A stretch of 64,000 bases of DNA. Source: Arthrobacter citreus. Its GTDB lineage: Bacteria > Bacillota > Bacilli > Bacillales > Bacillaceae_G. The notes below the pieces were generated by a model. It worked only from the letters and a program-made list of their open reading frames with translations, made no database searches and was not told the origin of the DNA. Shown here piece after piece: positions 17,741-27,844 of the stretch (position 1 is its first letter; each line of letters opens with the position of its first letter). The stretch is taken from positions 3,658,001 to 3,722,000 of the forward strand of contig CP053688.1 of assembly GCA_013200995.1 (NCBI GenBank), given 5' to 3'. The position numbers and the translations under genes were made by a program.

Positions 17741-18577
17741 ATGGATCAAGTTCAGTTGAATTACGGAAAATATGAGATTCCAAAAACACTAGCTAACGCT
17801 ATTAACTTACAAAGTGAATTAAAAAGTGAAGGAGTAACACAATTTGGAGAATTAGGTGGACTATTTTTCTCATATGAAAAAATCGATACTCGTTATTTAA
17901 ATACTCCGCTAGATGTTATCCAATTTGCAAGTACTGGTTCAGATGGAGTTCATTTTGGCTTTTTAACTGATTTTGGCCAAGTTAATGATTTAGAAAATGC
18001 ATATATTGTACGTGTTTCTCCAATGGACTCTGATGATCCAATACAAATCGTTGCTAGAAACTTACGTGATTTCTTAAGGCTACTATGCTATGCACCAGGT
18101 GCTGTAGAGATCGTTGACGTTACTACTGATGAGGATACATTTCACAGTGTCCCTGAAATAGCTGCAACTCAAACAATTGAAGGATATGATGCTGAAGTAA
18201 GAAAGGCTCTTCAACAAAGGTTTTCCCTTGAACCGATTAACTCAATCGAAGGCTATTTAAACGAAGTCAAAAATGAGCGAGAAAGTGAAATCTTATTACC
18301 GACTGAGGATAGCTTAGGGATCACAAATAAGTCTGCAACGATAATGGAAGAACCAAAAAATCAAAAATTATTTAAGTTTGATGATAACGCTCTATCATTA
18401 GATACTGACGAAGTAGTACACTTTTTTGAAACTTCATCAGTTGAAGCTAAATTGGTGTTTCTACGCGAAGCTCAATCGAAGGCATTACTATATGATGATG
18501 AAGAACTAAAACTTTATCTTTCAAAACAACTACACTTAATGAATTTGGAAGATGAGGCAGTAAGAATTAAATATTAA
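17741..18577 (+). CDS. unrecognised 278-residue protein, possibly SMI1/KNR4 (SUKH)-like
   Basis: I cannot name this protein. The segment FFSYEKIDTRYLNTPLDVIQFASTGSDGVHFGFLTDFG and the following PMDSDDPIQIVARNLRDFLRLLCY recall the SMI1/KNR4 (SUKH) fold, in which a short loop after GxDG(D/V)xxG is common, but the match is only by eye. The C-terminal third is acidic and helical. The ATG at 17741 follows AAGGAG and gives a cytoplasmic protein. The same frame is open to 17657 (GTG) and would then add a hydrophobic, signal-like stretch; that start has no ribosome binding site. The gene stands alone between terminators. Confidence 0.65.
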   Translation: MDQVQLNYGKYEIPKTLANAINLQSELKSEGVTQFGELGGLFFSYEKIDTRYLNTPLDVIQFASTGSDGVHFGFLTDFGQVNDLENAYIVRVSPMDSDDPIQIVARNLRDFLRLLCYAPGAVEIVDVTTDEDTFHSVPEIAATQTIEGYDAEVRKALQQRFSLEPINSIEGYLNEVKNERESEILLPTEDSLGITNKSATIMEEPKNQKLFKFDDNALSLDTDEVVHFFETSSVEAKLVFLREAQSKALLYDDEELKLYLSKQLHLMNLEDEAVRIKY

Positions 18578-18629
18578 GCAACTCTCTAATATTTTTATAC
18601 AAAGTAATTGAAAAACTAAATGTAAGTAT

Positions 18630-18676
18630 AAAGAGAGTGTCACAAAGATTCACTAAAATCTTCGGGACACTCTCTT
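18630..18676. terminator. bidirectional terminator between convergent genes
   Basis: AAAGAGAGTGTC and GACACTCTCTTT enclose a smaller inner hairpin (AAGATT with AATCTT). The plus-strand tail is T-rich, so it serves the unrecognised gene best and also the end of the xylose operon. Confidence 0.85.
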
Positions 18677-18678
18677 TA

Positions 18679-20283
18679 TTATTTTTTATAAATAAAATAA
18701 TCAAAATCAGCATGAAGCCCTTGCCCAGTTGTATCCTGACATTGCATTCCAACAAACGCACCCGTAAAGAATCCTCCGCCTTGAATATAATCATCAGACA
18801 ATTTATATGAGTAAAGTGTCACAGGTATCGTCGTCCACTCTTGTCCATCAAATGAGTAAGAGTACTGGTAACCATTCGTTTTTACATCTACTCGAAGATA
18901 CACATATTCAATATGTTCCGGAATAATAATTTCATTTCCTTGAAGAGGCTGATCGAATGTAAAATTATCACATGTTACTAATTCTAGAATTCTGCCCTTC
19001 TCTTCATTCCAAGTAATTTGGCATGAAGTCCAATTTTGAGTGTTATAGTAATTGACTAAACCAGCAGATTGATGGAATGTACTAGGATTAAATGCCACCT
19101 TTGTTTCTGCAGTAAAATTAAAATCTTGCCAACGTCTTGCTATAAATGACTGGGTAAATTTAGATGTAAGTGATTCTCTTCCATAAAGGCGTAGATGCCC
19201 TGGATTGTCTTTTAGCGAAACGATCTTCTCTCCTAACGGAATTCTCAAGTTTTGAAATTGAGGGTTTAATTCTTCTGAGTTAAAGTCATCCTTCTCTGGA
19301 TAATCGCTTTCCCATTTTATTTCATCAATTTTTGGACCTTCTATTTCAAGTGAAGGACTATTTCCCCCCACAACATATGGCCAATCGTTTTTCCACTCAA
19401 GCCTTTGAATTGCCGTTTCTCTTCCTAATGGACAAAAGCCTCTAGGATCTAACAACGGTTGACCTTCTCTTGGTAATGGTCTTCCTGTTAGATGGACAAG
19501 GAACCATTCATCGGTATGTGTTTGAACAATTGATGCATGTCCTGCTTTTTGAAGTGGAATTCTTGGAGCATGGAATGACGAAATTAACGGGTTTTCTGGG
19601 TGTACTTCATACGGACCTATTAATTGTTTTGATCTGGCAATCGTCGCTTGATGATCGTATTTCGTGCCGCCTTCTGCTGTTAATAAGTAGTAGTAATCAT
19701 TTATTTTATATAAATGTGGTGCTTCCGTCAGTTTAATATCCGTTCCTTTAAAAATTACATTTGCTTTTCCAATCAGTTTCCTTTCTTCTACACTGTACTC
19801 TTGTAGTGAAATGCCATAGAAGCTATGATTGTTTATACGGTGATCCCAAACCATATTGACTAAATATTTCTTTCCATCCTCATCATGGAATAGGGACGGG
19901 TCAAAACCTGTACTATTTAAGTAAACTGGATCTGACCATTCTCCATCAACTGTGTCACATGTTGCAAGGTAATTATGGCAATCCTTCCATTGACCTTCGA
20001 CTACCTTTACATCAGTGTAAATTAGCCAAAACTGCCCATCTCGATATGATAATGCGGGAGCCCAAATACCGCCTGAATCAGGATTACCCATCATGTTCAA
20101 TTGACTTAAACGGTTTAAAGGTCTTGATGCTAAGCGCCAATTTTTTAAATCCTTTGAATGATAAATTCCAACTCCGGGAAACCATTCAAATGTTGATACT
20201 GCAATATAATAATCTTCCCCAACTCGACAAATACTTGGATCCGGATTAAAGCCTGGTAAAATTGGATTGCTGATTATAGCCAT
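18679..20283 (-). CDS. xynB: glycoside hydrolase family 43 beta-xylosidase
   Basis: The 534-residue protein is a cytoplasmic GH43 enzyme, with no signal peptide, that splits xylo-oligosaccharides to xylose and may also release arabinose. The five-bladed propeller starts with [21 protein letters not shown], whose Asp is the general base. A second acidic residue lies in [12 protein letters not shown], and the proton donor is in LTEAPHLYK. The C-terminal part (about 320-534) is the beta-sandwich domain common to Bacillus beta-xylosidases. The start at 20283 follows GGAGGAG and gives the length of XynB. It is the last gene of the xylose operon. Confidence 0.93.
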   Translation of the reverse strand: MAIISNPILPGFNPDPSICRVGEDYYIAVSTFEWFPGVGIYHSKDLKNWRLASRPLNRLSQLNMMGNPDSGGIWAPALSYRDGQFWLIYTDVKVVEGQWKDCHNYLATCDTVDGEWSDPVYLNSTGFDPSLFHDEDGKKYLVNMVWDHRINNHSFYGISLQEYSVEERKLIGKANVIFKGTDIKLTEAPHLYKINDYYYLLTAEGGTKYDHQATIARSKQLIGPYEVHPENPLISSFHAPRIPLQKAGHASIVQTHTDEWFLVHLTGRPLPREGQPLLDPRGFCPLGRETAIQRLEWKNDWPYVVGGNSPSLEIEGPKIDEIKWESDYPEKDDFNSEELNPQFQNLRIPLGEKIVSLKDNPGHLRLYGRESLTSKFTQSFIARRWQDFNFTAETKVAFNPSTFHQSAGLVNYYNTQNWTSCQITWNEEKGRILELVTCDNFTFDQPLQGNEIIIPEHIEYVYLRVDVKTNGYQYSYSFDGQEWTTIPVTLYSYKLSDDYIQGGGFFTGAFVGMQCQDTTGQGLHADFDYFIYKK

Positions 20284-20313
20284 TTTAAACTCCTCCATAT
20301 GAATCTTTATTTT

Positions 20314-21297
20314 TTAGTAAGCTCCTTTAATAAACTCAGAAACATTTTTTTGATAGAACAGCTCTAACTGATCCAACTCAGCTTTCGAAAAAGACTGGAT
20401 ATTCATTGCTTCTAAGTTTTCATTTACTTGGTTTTGGTTTCTAAATCCAGGAATGACGCACGTAATTTCCTTTTGATCTAAAATCCATCTAAGCGCTGCA
20501 CTAGCCATAGTTGACCTACCTTTAGTTATCCAGTTAATTCGATTCGCCAACTCTACGCCCTTTTTAAATCCCAATCCTGCAAATGTTTCTCCAATATTAA
20601 AGGCAACCCCATTTTCGTTAAAATTTCTGTGGTCATCTTCTTCAAAAATATGATCAGCCTTGTATTTACCAGATAATAGCCCGCTAGCCAATGGTAATCT
20701 TACAAGAATTCCTACTCCTTTTTTATAAGCTTCAGGAAGTAGGTCCGCTAATGGTTTTTGACGGAAAATATTAAAGATAATCTGTAGGCTTTTCACATTT
20801 GGATTCTCTAAACAAATTAACCCTTCTTCAACAGTCTCTACACTTACCCCATAATGACGGATTTTCCCTTCACTTTGTAAACGATCAAGCACATCAAACA
20901 CTTGTCCATCCTTTAAAATTTCAGTAACTGGACAATGAACTTGATATAGGTCAATCACATCACGATTTAATCGTTTCAGACTATCCTCACAATAGGATTT
21001 AACCGCTTCATATGAGTAATTTTCTGGTGCAAAGATGTCACCTTTTCGACAAAACTTTGTTCCAATATATATTTTATCTTCTAGCCCTTTTGTTGCTTTA
21101 GCTAGTAGCTCCTCACTATGTCCATCACCATAAACATCCGCCGTATCAAAAAAATTCACACCTTGATCTATCGCGTATTGCAATGACTTTAATGCTTCAT
21201 TATCGTCTGTTTTTCCCCACGCTCCACCAATAGCCCAAGTACCAAAGCTTACCTCACTAATCTTTAAACCTGTATTACCAAGCTCTCGGTAATTCAA
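20314..21297 (-). CDS. aldo/keto reductase
   Basis: The 327-residue protein is an NADPH-dependent aldo/keto reductase with a TIM-barrel fold. It has the N-terminal LGNTGLKISEVSFGTWAIGG, the catalytic FDTADVYGDGHSEELL (Asp and Tyr), the lysine in TKFC and the histidine in LYQVHCP, and ends with the cofactor segment IPGFRNQNQVNENL. The TTG at 21297 follows AAAGGAGGGGG. Inside a xylose operon it may reduce an aldose or a by-product, but the substrate cannot be told from the sequence. Confidence 0.9.
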   Translation of the reverse strand: MNYRELGNTGLKISEVSFGTWAIGGAWGKTDDNEALKSLQYAIDQGVNFFDTADVYGDGHSEELLAKATKGLEDKIYIGTKFCRKGDIFAPENYSYEAVKSYCEDSLKRLNRDVIDLYQVHCPVTEILKDGQVFDVLDRLQSEGKIRHYGVSVETVEEGLICLENPNVKSLQIIFNIFRQKPLADLLPEAYKKGVGILVRLPLASGLLSGKYKADHIFEEDDHRNFNENGVAFNIGETFAGLGFKKGVELANRINWITKGRSTMASAALRWILDQKEITCVIPGFRNQNQVNENLEAMNIQSFSKAELDQLELFYQKNVSEFIKGAY

Positions 21298-21325
21298 GTA
21301 GACCCCCTCCTTTTAGCTCTTTGTA

Positions 21326-22825
21326 TTACTTTCTAAATTCCGAAAGCATCATATTTAATTCCTTCGTTTTTGTATAAACCTGTTTATAAATTAAATAAAG
21401 CTTCTCATAACTTTTAACGTTTTCTTCAATTGGTTTATATGAAGTAATTGGTTTAATAAAATCTTCTGCACAAGCCTCTAATGATTCAAACCAACCGCAA
21501 CCATACGCAGCAAGCATTGCCGCTCCCATTCCAGGTCCTTGTTCACTCGAAAGTTTAATAATCGTTGCATTAAAAATATCTGCTTGCATCTGAAGCCATA
21601 CAGGATTCTTTGCACCGCCACCAATCGAAATAATTGAATCAATTTTCTTACCATTATGTCGGAAAATCTCAATTGACTCATTTAATGAAAAAGTAATTCC
21701 CTCCATAACAGCTCTTGCAAAATCATTTCTCTTATGCGATGCGTCCATCCCAATAAAACTACCTCTAATAATTGAATCCGCATGCGGCGTTCTTTCACCA
21801 ACCAAATATGGCGTAAACAGTAAACCATTTGAACCAATTGAAACTTGATCTACACTTTCTAGTAATTGTTCAAAATTCTCATGCTCTGCAAACGTATCCT
21901 TAAACCAGCTTAAAGAGAATCCCGCAGCAAGCGTTACACCCATTGAATAGAAAGCATCTTCCTTACCATGGTTAAAATAATGAACCTTACCTTTAAAGTC
22001 GTGGTCACCATGCTCTTCATAAGAAAGGACAACCCCTGAAGTACCAATACTACAAAGCGTATTACCCTCTTTTAAAATTCCTGAGCCAATTGCACCACAA
22101 GCATTATCTGCTCCACCTGCAAATACTTTTACTTCGTGACTAAGTCCTGTCAGTTTAGAAACCTCTTCTGTAATTGTTCCTACACAACTATGTGATTCAA
22201 CAATTGGAGGGCAAAGATGTAAAGGAATATCAAATTTAGTACATAAATCTTCACTCCACTGCTTTTCCTTTACGTTTAACAGCAATGTTCCCGCTGCATC
22301 TGAGTATTCAGCATGAATTTCACCAGTGAGACGATAGCGAAGATAATCTTTAGGTAACAAGAATACTGATGCTTGTTCAAAAATCTCTGGCTCAAATTCT
22401 TTCACCCAAAGAAGCTTTGGCAATGTAAAGCCTTCAAGAGCTGGATTTTTCGTTATCTCAAGTAAACGTTCTTTTCCTACGATTTCATTGATATATTCAC
22501 ATTGCTTAGTCGTTCTTGTGTCATTCCATAAAATAGCATTGCGAAGACTACTATTTTCTTTATTTAACAATACTAGGCCATGCATTTGTCCTGAGAAACT
22601 AATCCCTTCAATATCATTCGGATGTCCATTAAAATCTCTAACTAATTCGGTAATTCCATCGATTGTTTTTTCAACCCACTCTTCAGGATTTTGCTCGCTA
22701 TATCCAGATTTCTCTTGAATTAATGGATAGGAACGAGACACTTCTTGGCAAACCTCGCCGTACTGATTAACTAATAAAATCTTTACAGCACTTGTACCTA
22801 AATCAATACCTACTACATATTTCAT
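21326..22825 (-). CDS. xylB: xylulokinase
   Basis: The 499-residue FGGY-family kinase phosphorylates D-xylulose to xylulose 5-phosphate, feeding the pentose phosphate pathway. The nucleotide loop GIDLGTSAVKILLVN is at the N-terminus. The catalytic region includes SGQMHGLVLL, and FGGY signatures follow: GGADNACGAIGSG, then SIGGGAKNPVWLQMQADI near the C-terminus. The start at 22825 is preferred to 22834 because AAGGG is nine bases away. A hairpin lies between this gene and xylA. Confidence 0.95.
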   Translation of the reverse strand: MKYVVGIDLGTSAVKILLVNQYGEVCQEVSRSYPLIQEKSGYSEQNPEEWVEKTIDGITELVRDFNGHPNDIEGISFSGQMHGLVLLNKENSSLRNAILWNDTRTTKQCEYINEIVGKERLLEITKNPALEGFTLPKLLWVKEFEPEIFEQASVFLLPKDYLRYRLTGEIHAEYSDAAGTLLLNVKEKQWSEDLCTKFDIPLHLCPPIVESHSCVGTITEEVSKLTGLSHEVKVFAGGADNACGAIGSGILKEGNTLCSIGTSGVVLSYEEHGDHDFKGKVHYFNHGKEDAFYSMGVTLAAGFSLSWFKDTFAEHENFEQLLESVDQVSIGSNGLLFTPYLVGERTPHADSIIRGSFIGMDASHKRNDFARAVMEGITFSLNESIEIFRHNGKKIDSIISIGGGAKNPVWLQMQADIFNATIIKLSSEQGPGMGAAMLAAYGCGWFESLEACAEDFIKPITSYKPIEENVKSYEKLYLIYKQVYTKTKELNMMLSEFRK

Positions 22826-22865
22826 AACAATCATCCCTTATCATTTTTAATCCCATCGTATGAGA

Positions 22866-22903
22866 AAAATGTGCTGGAAATAGTGAACTTCCCAGCACAT
22901 TTT
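22866..22903 (-). terminator. intercistronic hairpin between xylA and xylB
   Basis: On the minus strand AAAATGTGCTGG and CCAGCACATTTT form a perfect stem followed by TCTCAT. The T tail is short, so it may act as a partial terminator or an mRNA stabiliser within the operon. Confidence 0.65.
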
Positions 22904-22911
22904 ATGGTCAT

Positions 22912-24246
22912 TTAAACCGTTGCGAATTCAGAAATCGCCTCTAATAAATATTGGTTTAATACTGCTTTTAGACGCTCTTCACGACCAGATTTATTTTGGA
23001 TTTCACCTAAATTTAACGCATATGCTTCAAGTGTACGGAAATTTGCTTTATTATCTACGATTTCCTTACCGATTCCATAAGTAAAGCTGCTATAACGATC
23101 TTCAATAAAGTTTTCAAATACTTTATCTTCAATTAATTTACTTGCAACTAATGCGCCAATTGCAAAGCTATCCATTCCAGCGATATGAGCATGGAATAAA
23201 TCCTCTACATCAAATGAGCCCCTTCTTACTTTCGCATCAAAGTTTAATCCGCCTTTTCCTAAACCGCCATTTTTTATGATTTCATACATCGCTAGTGAAG
23301 TCGAATATAGATCTGTAGGGAATTCATCCGTGTCCCAACCAATTAATTTATCTCCTTGATTGGCATCGACTGAACCAAGCATTCCATTAATTCGAGCAAC
23401 ACGTAATTCATGTTCAAATGTGTGTCCCGCAAGTGTTGCATGGTTTGCTTCAATATTGAATTTAAATTGTTTCTCTAAACCATTAGCTTGTAAGAAGGCT
23501 AGTCCAGTTGCTACATCAAAATCATACTGATGTTTTGTTGGCTCTTTTGGTTTTGGTTCAATTAGGAACTGGCCATCGAACCCAATTTCTTTTGCGTAAT
23601 CTACAGCCATGTGGAAGAATCGCGCTAGATTGTCTTGCTCAAGCTTCATATCAGTATTCATAAGTGTGTCATAGCCCTCACGTCCACCCCAGAATACATA
23701 GTTGATTGCTCCAAGTTCTTTCGCAATTTCTAATCCTTTTTTTACTTTCGCTGCTGAATATGCAAATACATCTGCATTGTTAGACGTAGCAGCACCATTT
23801 ACATAGCGAGGATGAGTAAACATATTTGCTGTATTCCAAAGCAATTTTGTTTTACTTGTTTTCATATATTCTTTCATCATTTCTACAATTACATCTAAGT
23901 TTTTATAAGTTTCACTTAATGTATTTCCCTCAGGTGCAACATCTGAATCGTGGAAGCAGAAGAAAGGAACATCTAACTTTTCATAAAACTCAAATGAAGC
24001 TTCCACACGTGCTTTGGCAAGATCTAATCCTGTTAAGTGATTCCAAGGGCGTTGCATTGTTCCTGCTCCAAATGGATCTGAACCGTCTGCAGTAAATGTG
24101 TGCCAGTACGCAACTGAAAATCGTAGTAAATCCTCCATTGTTTGACCATTGATGATTCTTTGAGGATCATAATATTTAAAGGAAAAAGGATTTTTTGATT
24201 TAGGACCTTCGAATTTAATTTTATTAATATTAGTAAAGTAACTCAT
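22912..24246 (-). CDS. xylA: xylose isomerase
   Basis: The 444-residue, class II xylose isomerase interconverts D-xylose and D-xylulose in the cytoplasm. The catalytic histidine is H99 with D102 in [13 protein letters not shown]. Metal ligands lie in [36 protein letters not shown] and [20 protein letters not shown]. The ATG at 24246 follows TAGGAGG. It precedes xylB in the same direction, as in most Bacillus species, but no xylR is nearby. Confidence 0.97.
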   Translation of the reverse strand: MSYFTNINKIKFEGPKSKNPFSFKYYDPQRIINGQTMEDLLRFSVAYWHTFTADGSDPFGAGTMQRPWNHLTGLDLAKARVEASFEFYEKLDVPFFCFHDSDVAPEGNTLSETYKNLDVIVEMMKEYMKTSKTKLLWNTANMFTHPRYVNGAATSNNADVFAYSAAKVKKGLEIAKELGAINYVFWGGREGYDTLMNTDMKLEQDNLARFFHMAVDYAKEIGFDGQFLIEPKPKEPTKHQYDFDVATGLAFLQANGLEKQFKFNIEANHATLAGHTFEHELRVARINGMLGSVDANQGDKLIGWDTDEFPTDLYSTSLAMYEIIKNGGLGKGGLNFDAKVRRGSFDVEDLFHAHIAGMDSFAIGALVASKLIEDKVFENFIEDRYSSFTYGIGKEIVDNKANFRTLEAYALNLGEIQNKSGREERLKAVLNQYLLEAISEFATV

Positions 24247-24279
24247 GTTTAATTCCTCCTAAAATAGTAGTTTTAAATT

Positions 24280-25251
24280 CTATGACTTATGTGAAATAAC
24301 AATCCATGTGCGCAATACTTTCATATCATCTGGCTCAATCCTTTGTATGCCAGTCAATTCCTCATTTACTTTAAGGTTTGGAGCATTGGTTACCCACGTA
24401 TAAGGCTCTGGGCATAAAAAACCGCTTCTCCCATCCTTGTTATAAACGACCCAGTGTTTGAAACTTTGATCAACGGTGTAGTTAATCTCAATTCCCGTTG
24501 ATTGATTCATTATTTGTGCTGTTTGGAGTCCACTAGCATTTGGACTAGATAGAAAAACATCGTCCAACTCTAGTCCATACAGGTTCATTCCTTCACTCAA
24601 CTCATCTTTGTATTCAATATCTTCTAGTTCCCCCGTTGGTAAGAATCGATCATTTAGTTTCCAACGTTTCTTAACTGGCAGTTTGAGAAATGACGTTTCT
24701 TCAGGGAATAAAAAGCTAGTATGGTATCCAAATCCTAACGGTAAAGGCTCATTACTTTTATTTATAATTTCTGCTTTTTTAGCAAATAAATTATCATTTA
24801 ATATATAGTTCATCCTGATCATAAAGTGATGTGGAAATTGAGCCATAACATCATCATGTTTACTTGAATCAAACTCAGTAACAACTTTTACTGTATGATC
24901 ATTAACTTCAATACTTACTACCTCCCATTTCCTTGTGTGAACAAAGCCATGGATGTGATTCTGTTTATCTAATTCATTAATTTCAAATTGGTAAGTCCTT
25001 TCATTAAAGCTAAACTTACCTCGATCAATTCGATTAGGTGGGAATAAAATTGGTGTACCAAACAGAACTGGATTGTTTAAATATTCCTTAGTAGAGGTCG
25101 GAACTCTTAAAAGCTCTGTATTTGAACCTTTATGAACTATGGAAATCAAATTCGAACCCCATCCAGGAATAATAATAATCTCCAATTCACTATTACCCGC
25201 TTTAATCGCTGGTTCGTCTAAAAAAGAGATTTCTTCAGCATAAGTACTCAT
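24280..25251 (-). CDS. aldose 1-epimerase family protein
   Basis: The 324-residue protein has the mutarotase fold, a broad beta-sandwich. It has the PILFPPNRIDRGKFSF and HIHGFVHTRKWEV (first histidine) segments, GYHTSFLF with the catalytic histidine, and a C-terminal PEPYTWVTNAPNL in which the glutamate acts as base. Such enzymes speed the alpha/beta interconversion of sugars, here probably xylose released by the xylosidase. The start at 25251 follows GGGGAATAAAG; upstream starts in the frame have no spacing for a site. Confidence 0.88.
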   Translation of the reverse strand: MSTYAEEISFLDEPAIKAGNSELEIIIIPGWGSNLISIVHKGSNTELLRVPTSTKEYLNNPVLFGTPILFPPNRIDRGKFSFNERTYQFEINELDKQNHIHGFVHTRKWEVVSIEVNDHTVKVVTEFDSSKHDDVMAQFPHHFMIRMNYILNDNLFAKKAEIINKSNEPLPLGFGYHTSFLFPEETSFLKLPVKKRWKLNDRFLPTGELEDIEYKDELSEGMNLYGLELDDVFLSSPNASGLQTAQIMNQSTGIEINYTVDQSFKHWVVYNKDGRSGFLCPEPYTWVTNAPNLKVNEELTGIQRIEPDDMKVLRTWIVISHKS

Positions 25252-25281
25252 CTTTATTCCCCGTTCTGTCATTTCTATATT

Positions 25282-25917
25282 CTAGACATTACTAATCTTA
25301 CTTTTTCTTACGTCTAACCGATCGAAGCTGTACATTCCACAAAACATGAAAACCCACGCAATTGATACAGCACTAAAGAATGGAGTTAATCCTGGTTCGT
25401 ACAGCAGTAAAAATAAAATGGCTACTAAGCTAACTAGCATTAGCAATGTAATATGAAAATGAAAGATACTTAAAAAGAATGCGTTTTTTATATATTCCTT
25501 CAGTTTGAAATCGTAATGTACATAGATTGGGAAAATATAAAGTAAAATCATTAAGTAAACAGCTGTAATGATTAATAAAGGAACGATTAGTATAAACTGG
25601 AACAGCCCTTCTACCGTTCGAATGTAAAACACATCAAAAGCTAGGAATATCCCGCTGAAAATGAAAACTAATCCAAGTTTGTTAGCGTTTTTAAATTCCT
25701 TAAGAAATACAGCGAGAAATGTTCTCCAAATCGGCAAATCCGCTTCTTTTAAAATCCATTTACGAACAATAGTAAAAAGGGCTACTGTAGCAGGGAAAAA
25801 ACCGAATATGATTAGTCCTGCGATTGAAAAGAGAAACCATAGTAGATTGACGTATGCTAATTTCATAATCCATTCACATATCGTAAACAGTTTTCCCATT
25901 GTTTTTCCGAGTATCAT
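25282..25917 (-). CDS. YesL-like DUF624 membrane protein
   Basis: The 211-residue protein has about five membrane helices and the N-terminal pattern MGKLFTICEWIMKLAYVNLLW followed by FGFFPATVALF, typical of DUF624/YesL. These proteins occur next to ABC importers for plant polysaccharide fragments, together with YesM/YesN-type regulators, exactly as here. The function is unknown; they may assist the permease. The ATG at 25917 follows AAAGGAG. Confidence 0.85.
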   Translation of the reverse strand: MILGKTMGKLFTICEWIMKLAYVNLLWFLFSIAGLIIFGFFPATVALFTIVRKWILKEADLPIWRTFLAVFLKEFKNANKLGLVFIFSGIFLAFDVFYIRTVEGLFQFILIVPLLIITAVYLMILLYIFPIYVHYDFKLKEYIKNAFFLSIFHFHITLLMLVSLVAILFLLLYEPGLTPFFSAVSIAWVFMFCGMYSFDRLDVRKSKISNV

Positions 25918-25964
25918 CTAATCACTCTCCTTTACGAAAACATTAATACCTTTATCTACCGTGA

Positions 25965-26864
25965 TTATCCTTTTACTGACCCAGACGCGATTCCTTCAAC
26001 GATTCGATTACTTAAAATAAAGAAAGCAATTAAAATTGGTAAAATACTGATCACTAACGTAGCTCCGATTGCTCCCCAATCAGTTGTATACTGACCAATA
26101 AAGTTTTGAATACCGACTGTTAATGTTTTAAATTTATCTGAGCTAATAAACGTATTAACGAAAACAAACTCATTCCAGTTGTAAATCATATTGATAATTG
26201 CAGCCGTAGCAATTACCGGTGATGTCATCGGTAACGTAATCCTAAAAAAGATATGGTTAATCGAAGCCCCATCCATTATTGCAGCTTCTTCCACTTCTCT
26301 AGGTAAAGCTTCATAAAATCCAATTAAGATCATAATCGTAATTGGTAGATTAAAAGCTGTGTACGCAAGAATTACCGAAAGTGGATTATCAATTAAATTA
26401 ATTTTCGTAAACGTATTAAATAATGGAATAAGTGTTGAATGGACTGGAATCATTAAACCTACCATAAATATTCCTAACACCCATTTACTTGCCTTCCAAT
26501 TCATTCTTGTAATTGCAAAGGTAACCATACTTGCTAGTACAACCGTTAAGATAACAGCAGCAATTGTATAGGTCACACTGTTAAAGAAGTACTGACTTAT
26601 GTTTCCTTCAGTCCAAACTTTTGTATAATTCTCCCACTTTGGACTTTCAGGTAAAGAAAAAGGAGACATATTAAAAACTTCTTGATTATTTTTTAATGAA
26701 AAAAGAAATAGCCAGATGATCGGAAAAATTTGAAAAATCGCTACGACTATAAGGAAAATGTACATGAGCCCGTAAGCAATTTTTCCTAACATTCTATTTG
26801 TACTACGGTCTGTGTTCCTCTCCGTTACAATAGCTTGAGATCCTGAAGCTCTTACCGTATCCAC
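25965..26864 (-). CDS. carbohydrate ABC transporter permease, MalG-type
   Basis: The 299-residue inner-membrane protein has six helices. The EAA coupling loop EEAAIMDGASINHIFFRITLP is at about residues 195-215, and the C-terminus IVEGIASGSVKG is typical of the MalG/CUT1 group. The GTG at 26864 follows AAAGGGGG. It pairs with the next-upstream permease and the lipoprotein. No ATPase gene is in this cluster, so a shared MsmX-type ATPase probably powers it. Confidence 0.93.
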   Translation of the reverse strand: MDTVRASGSQAIVTERNTDRSTNRMLGKIAYGLMYIFLIVVAIFQIFPIIWLFLFSLKNNQEVFNMSPFSLPESPKWENYTKVWTEGNISQYFFNSVTYTIAAVILTVVLASMVTFAITRMNWKASKWVLGIFMVGLMIPVHSTLIPLFNTFTKINLIDNPLSVILAYTAFNLPITIMILIGFYEALPREVEEAAIMDGASINHIFFRITLPMTSPVIATAAIINMIYNWNEFVFVNTFISSDKFKTLTVGIQNFIGQYTTDWGAIGATLVISILPILIAFFILSNRIVEGIASGSVKG

Positions 26865-26883
26865 CTATAATCCCCCTTTCTTT

Positions 26884-27759
26884 TTAGTAAATATCATTAT
26901 TTGATTCAGTAAATTTTCGAATAACCCAAGTAACAACTAAACAAATAATTAATAAGAAAAAGCCAATTGCGCTTGCATATCCAAAGTCAAAACCTTTAAA
27001 AGCTTTTTGATACATATAGGAAGCCATTACTTCACTAGAACCATTTGGTCCTCCGCCTGTCATAACATAAATTAAGTCGAAATACTTAAGTGACCCAACT
27101 ACCGCAAGAACAATCGTCACTTTAACAACATTCATAATTAATGGTAGTTTTATTTTTATTGCAATTTGTAATGGTGTCGCCCCGTCGATCCTTGCCGCTT
27201 CAATTAGAGATTCAGGAATATTTTTAAGAGCTGCATAGTAAATCAGAATATAAAAACCAGCATATTGCCAAATAATCGGTATTATAATCGCGTATAGCGC
27301 TAGGTTAGTTTCTGCTAACCACGCAGGAGGATTATGAACTCCAAGAGAAACAAGTATGCTATTTAATATCCCATTAGTTGGGTGATAAATTTTAAGCCAA
27401 AGCTGTGCAATTGCAACAGAGGCAAGTAGCATTGGTATTAGATAAATTTTTCTAAGAAGGTCTGCACCTTTAATTTTTCCAGCAAGTATAAATGAGATGA
27501 ACAGGTAACCAATTAAACTGACTGCCGAAAATACGGCTAATAAAAAGGAGTGGAAAGCACTTTTCCAAAATAGAGGATCATGTAATAAGTGGGAATAATT
27601 CTCTATGCCTATGAATTCCTTTTCCCCGATTCCATTCCATTTCATTAAGCCAAAGTATCCTGTTTGTACAATCGGAACGTAAATCAAAGCAAGAATTAAA
27701 AAAAGAGCTGGTGTAACATACAGCGCAATTATTTTTTTATTCGACATTGTTTTATTCAT
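26884..27759 (-). CDS. carbohydrate ABC transporter permease, MalF-type
   Basis: The 291-residue protein has six membrane helices and the EAA loop IEAARIDGATPLQIAIKIKLP near residues 185-205. The N-terminus lacks the long extra region of E. coli MalF, as usual for Gram-positive CUT1 permeases. The ATG at 27759 follows GGAAGGAG. It lies 85 bases after the binding protein gene, with a hairpin between them. Confidence 0.93.
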   Translation of the reverse strand: MNKTMSNKKIIALYVTPALFLILALIYVPIVQTGYFGLMKWNGIGEKEFIGIENYSHLLHDPLFWKSAFHSFLLAVFSAVSLIGYLFISFILAGKIKGADLLRKIYLIPMLLASVAIAQLWLKIYHPTNGILNSILVSLGVHNPPAWLAETNLALYAIIIPIIWQYAGFYILIYYAALKNIPESLIEAARIDGATPLQIAIKIKLPLIMNVVKVTIVLAVVGSLKYFDLIYVMTGGGPNGSSEVMASYMYQKAFKGFDFGYASAIGFFLLIICLVVTWVIRKFTESNNDIY

Positions 27760-27794
27760 TTCGTTTCAACTCCTTCCTCTTTAGTTAGTAATAA

Positions 27795-27830
27795 AAGGGC
27801 ATATGAGATTAAAAGCTATATGCCCTTTTT
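27795..27830 (-). terminator. intercistronic hairpin after the binding-protein gene
   Basis: AAAAGGGCATATAG on the minus strand pairs with TCATATGCCCTTTT (one mismatch), followed by ATTACTAAC. Such hairpins often raise the level of binding-protein mRNA relative to the permeases by partial termination or by blocking decay. Confidence 0.7.
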
Positions 27831-27844
27831 CATAAAGTCAGAAA

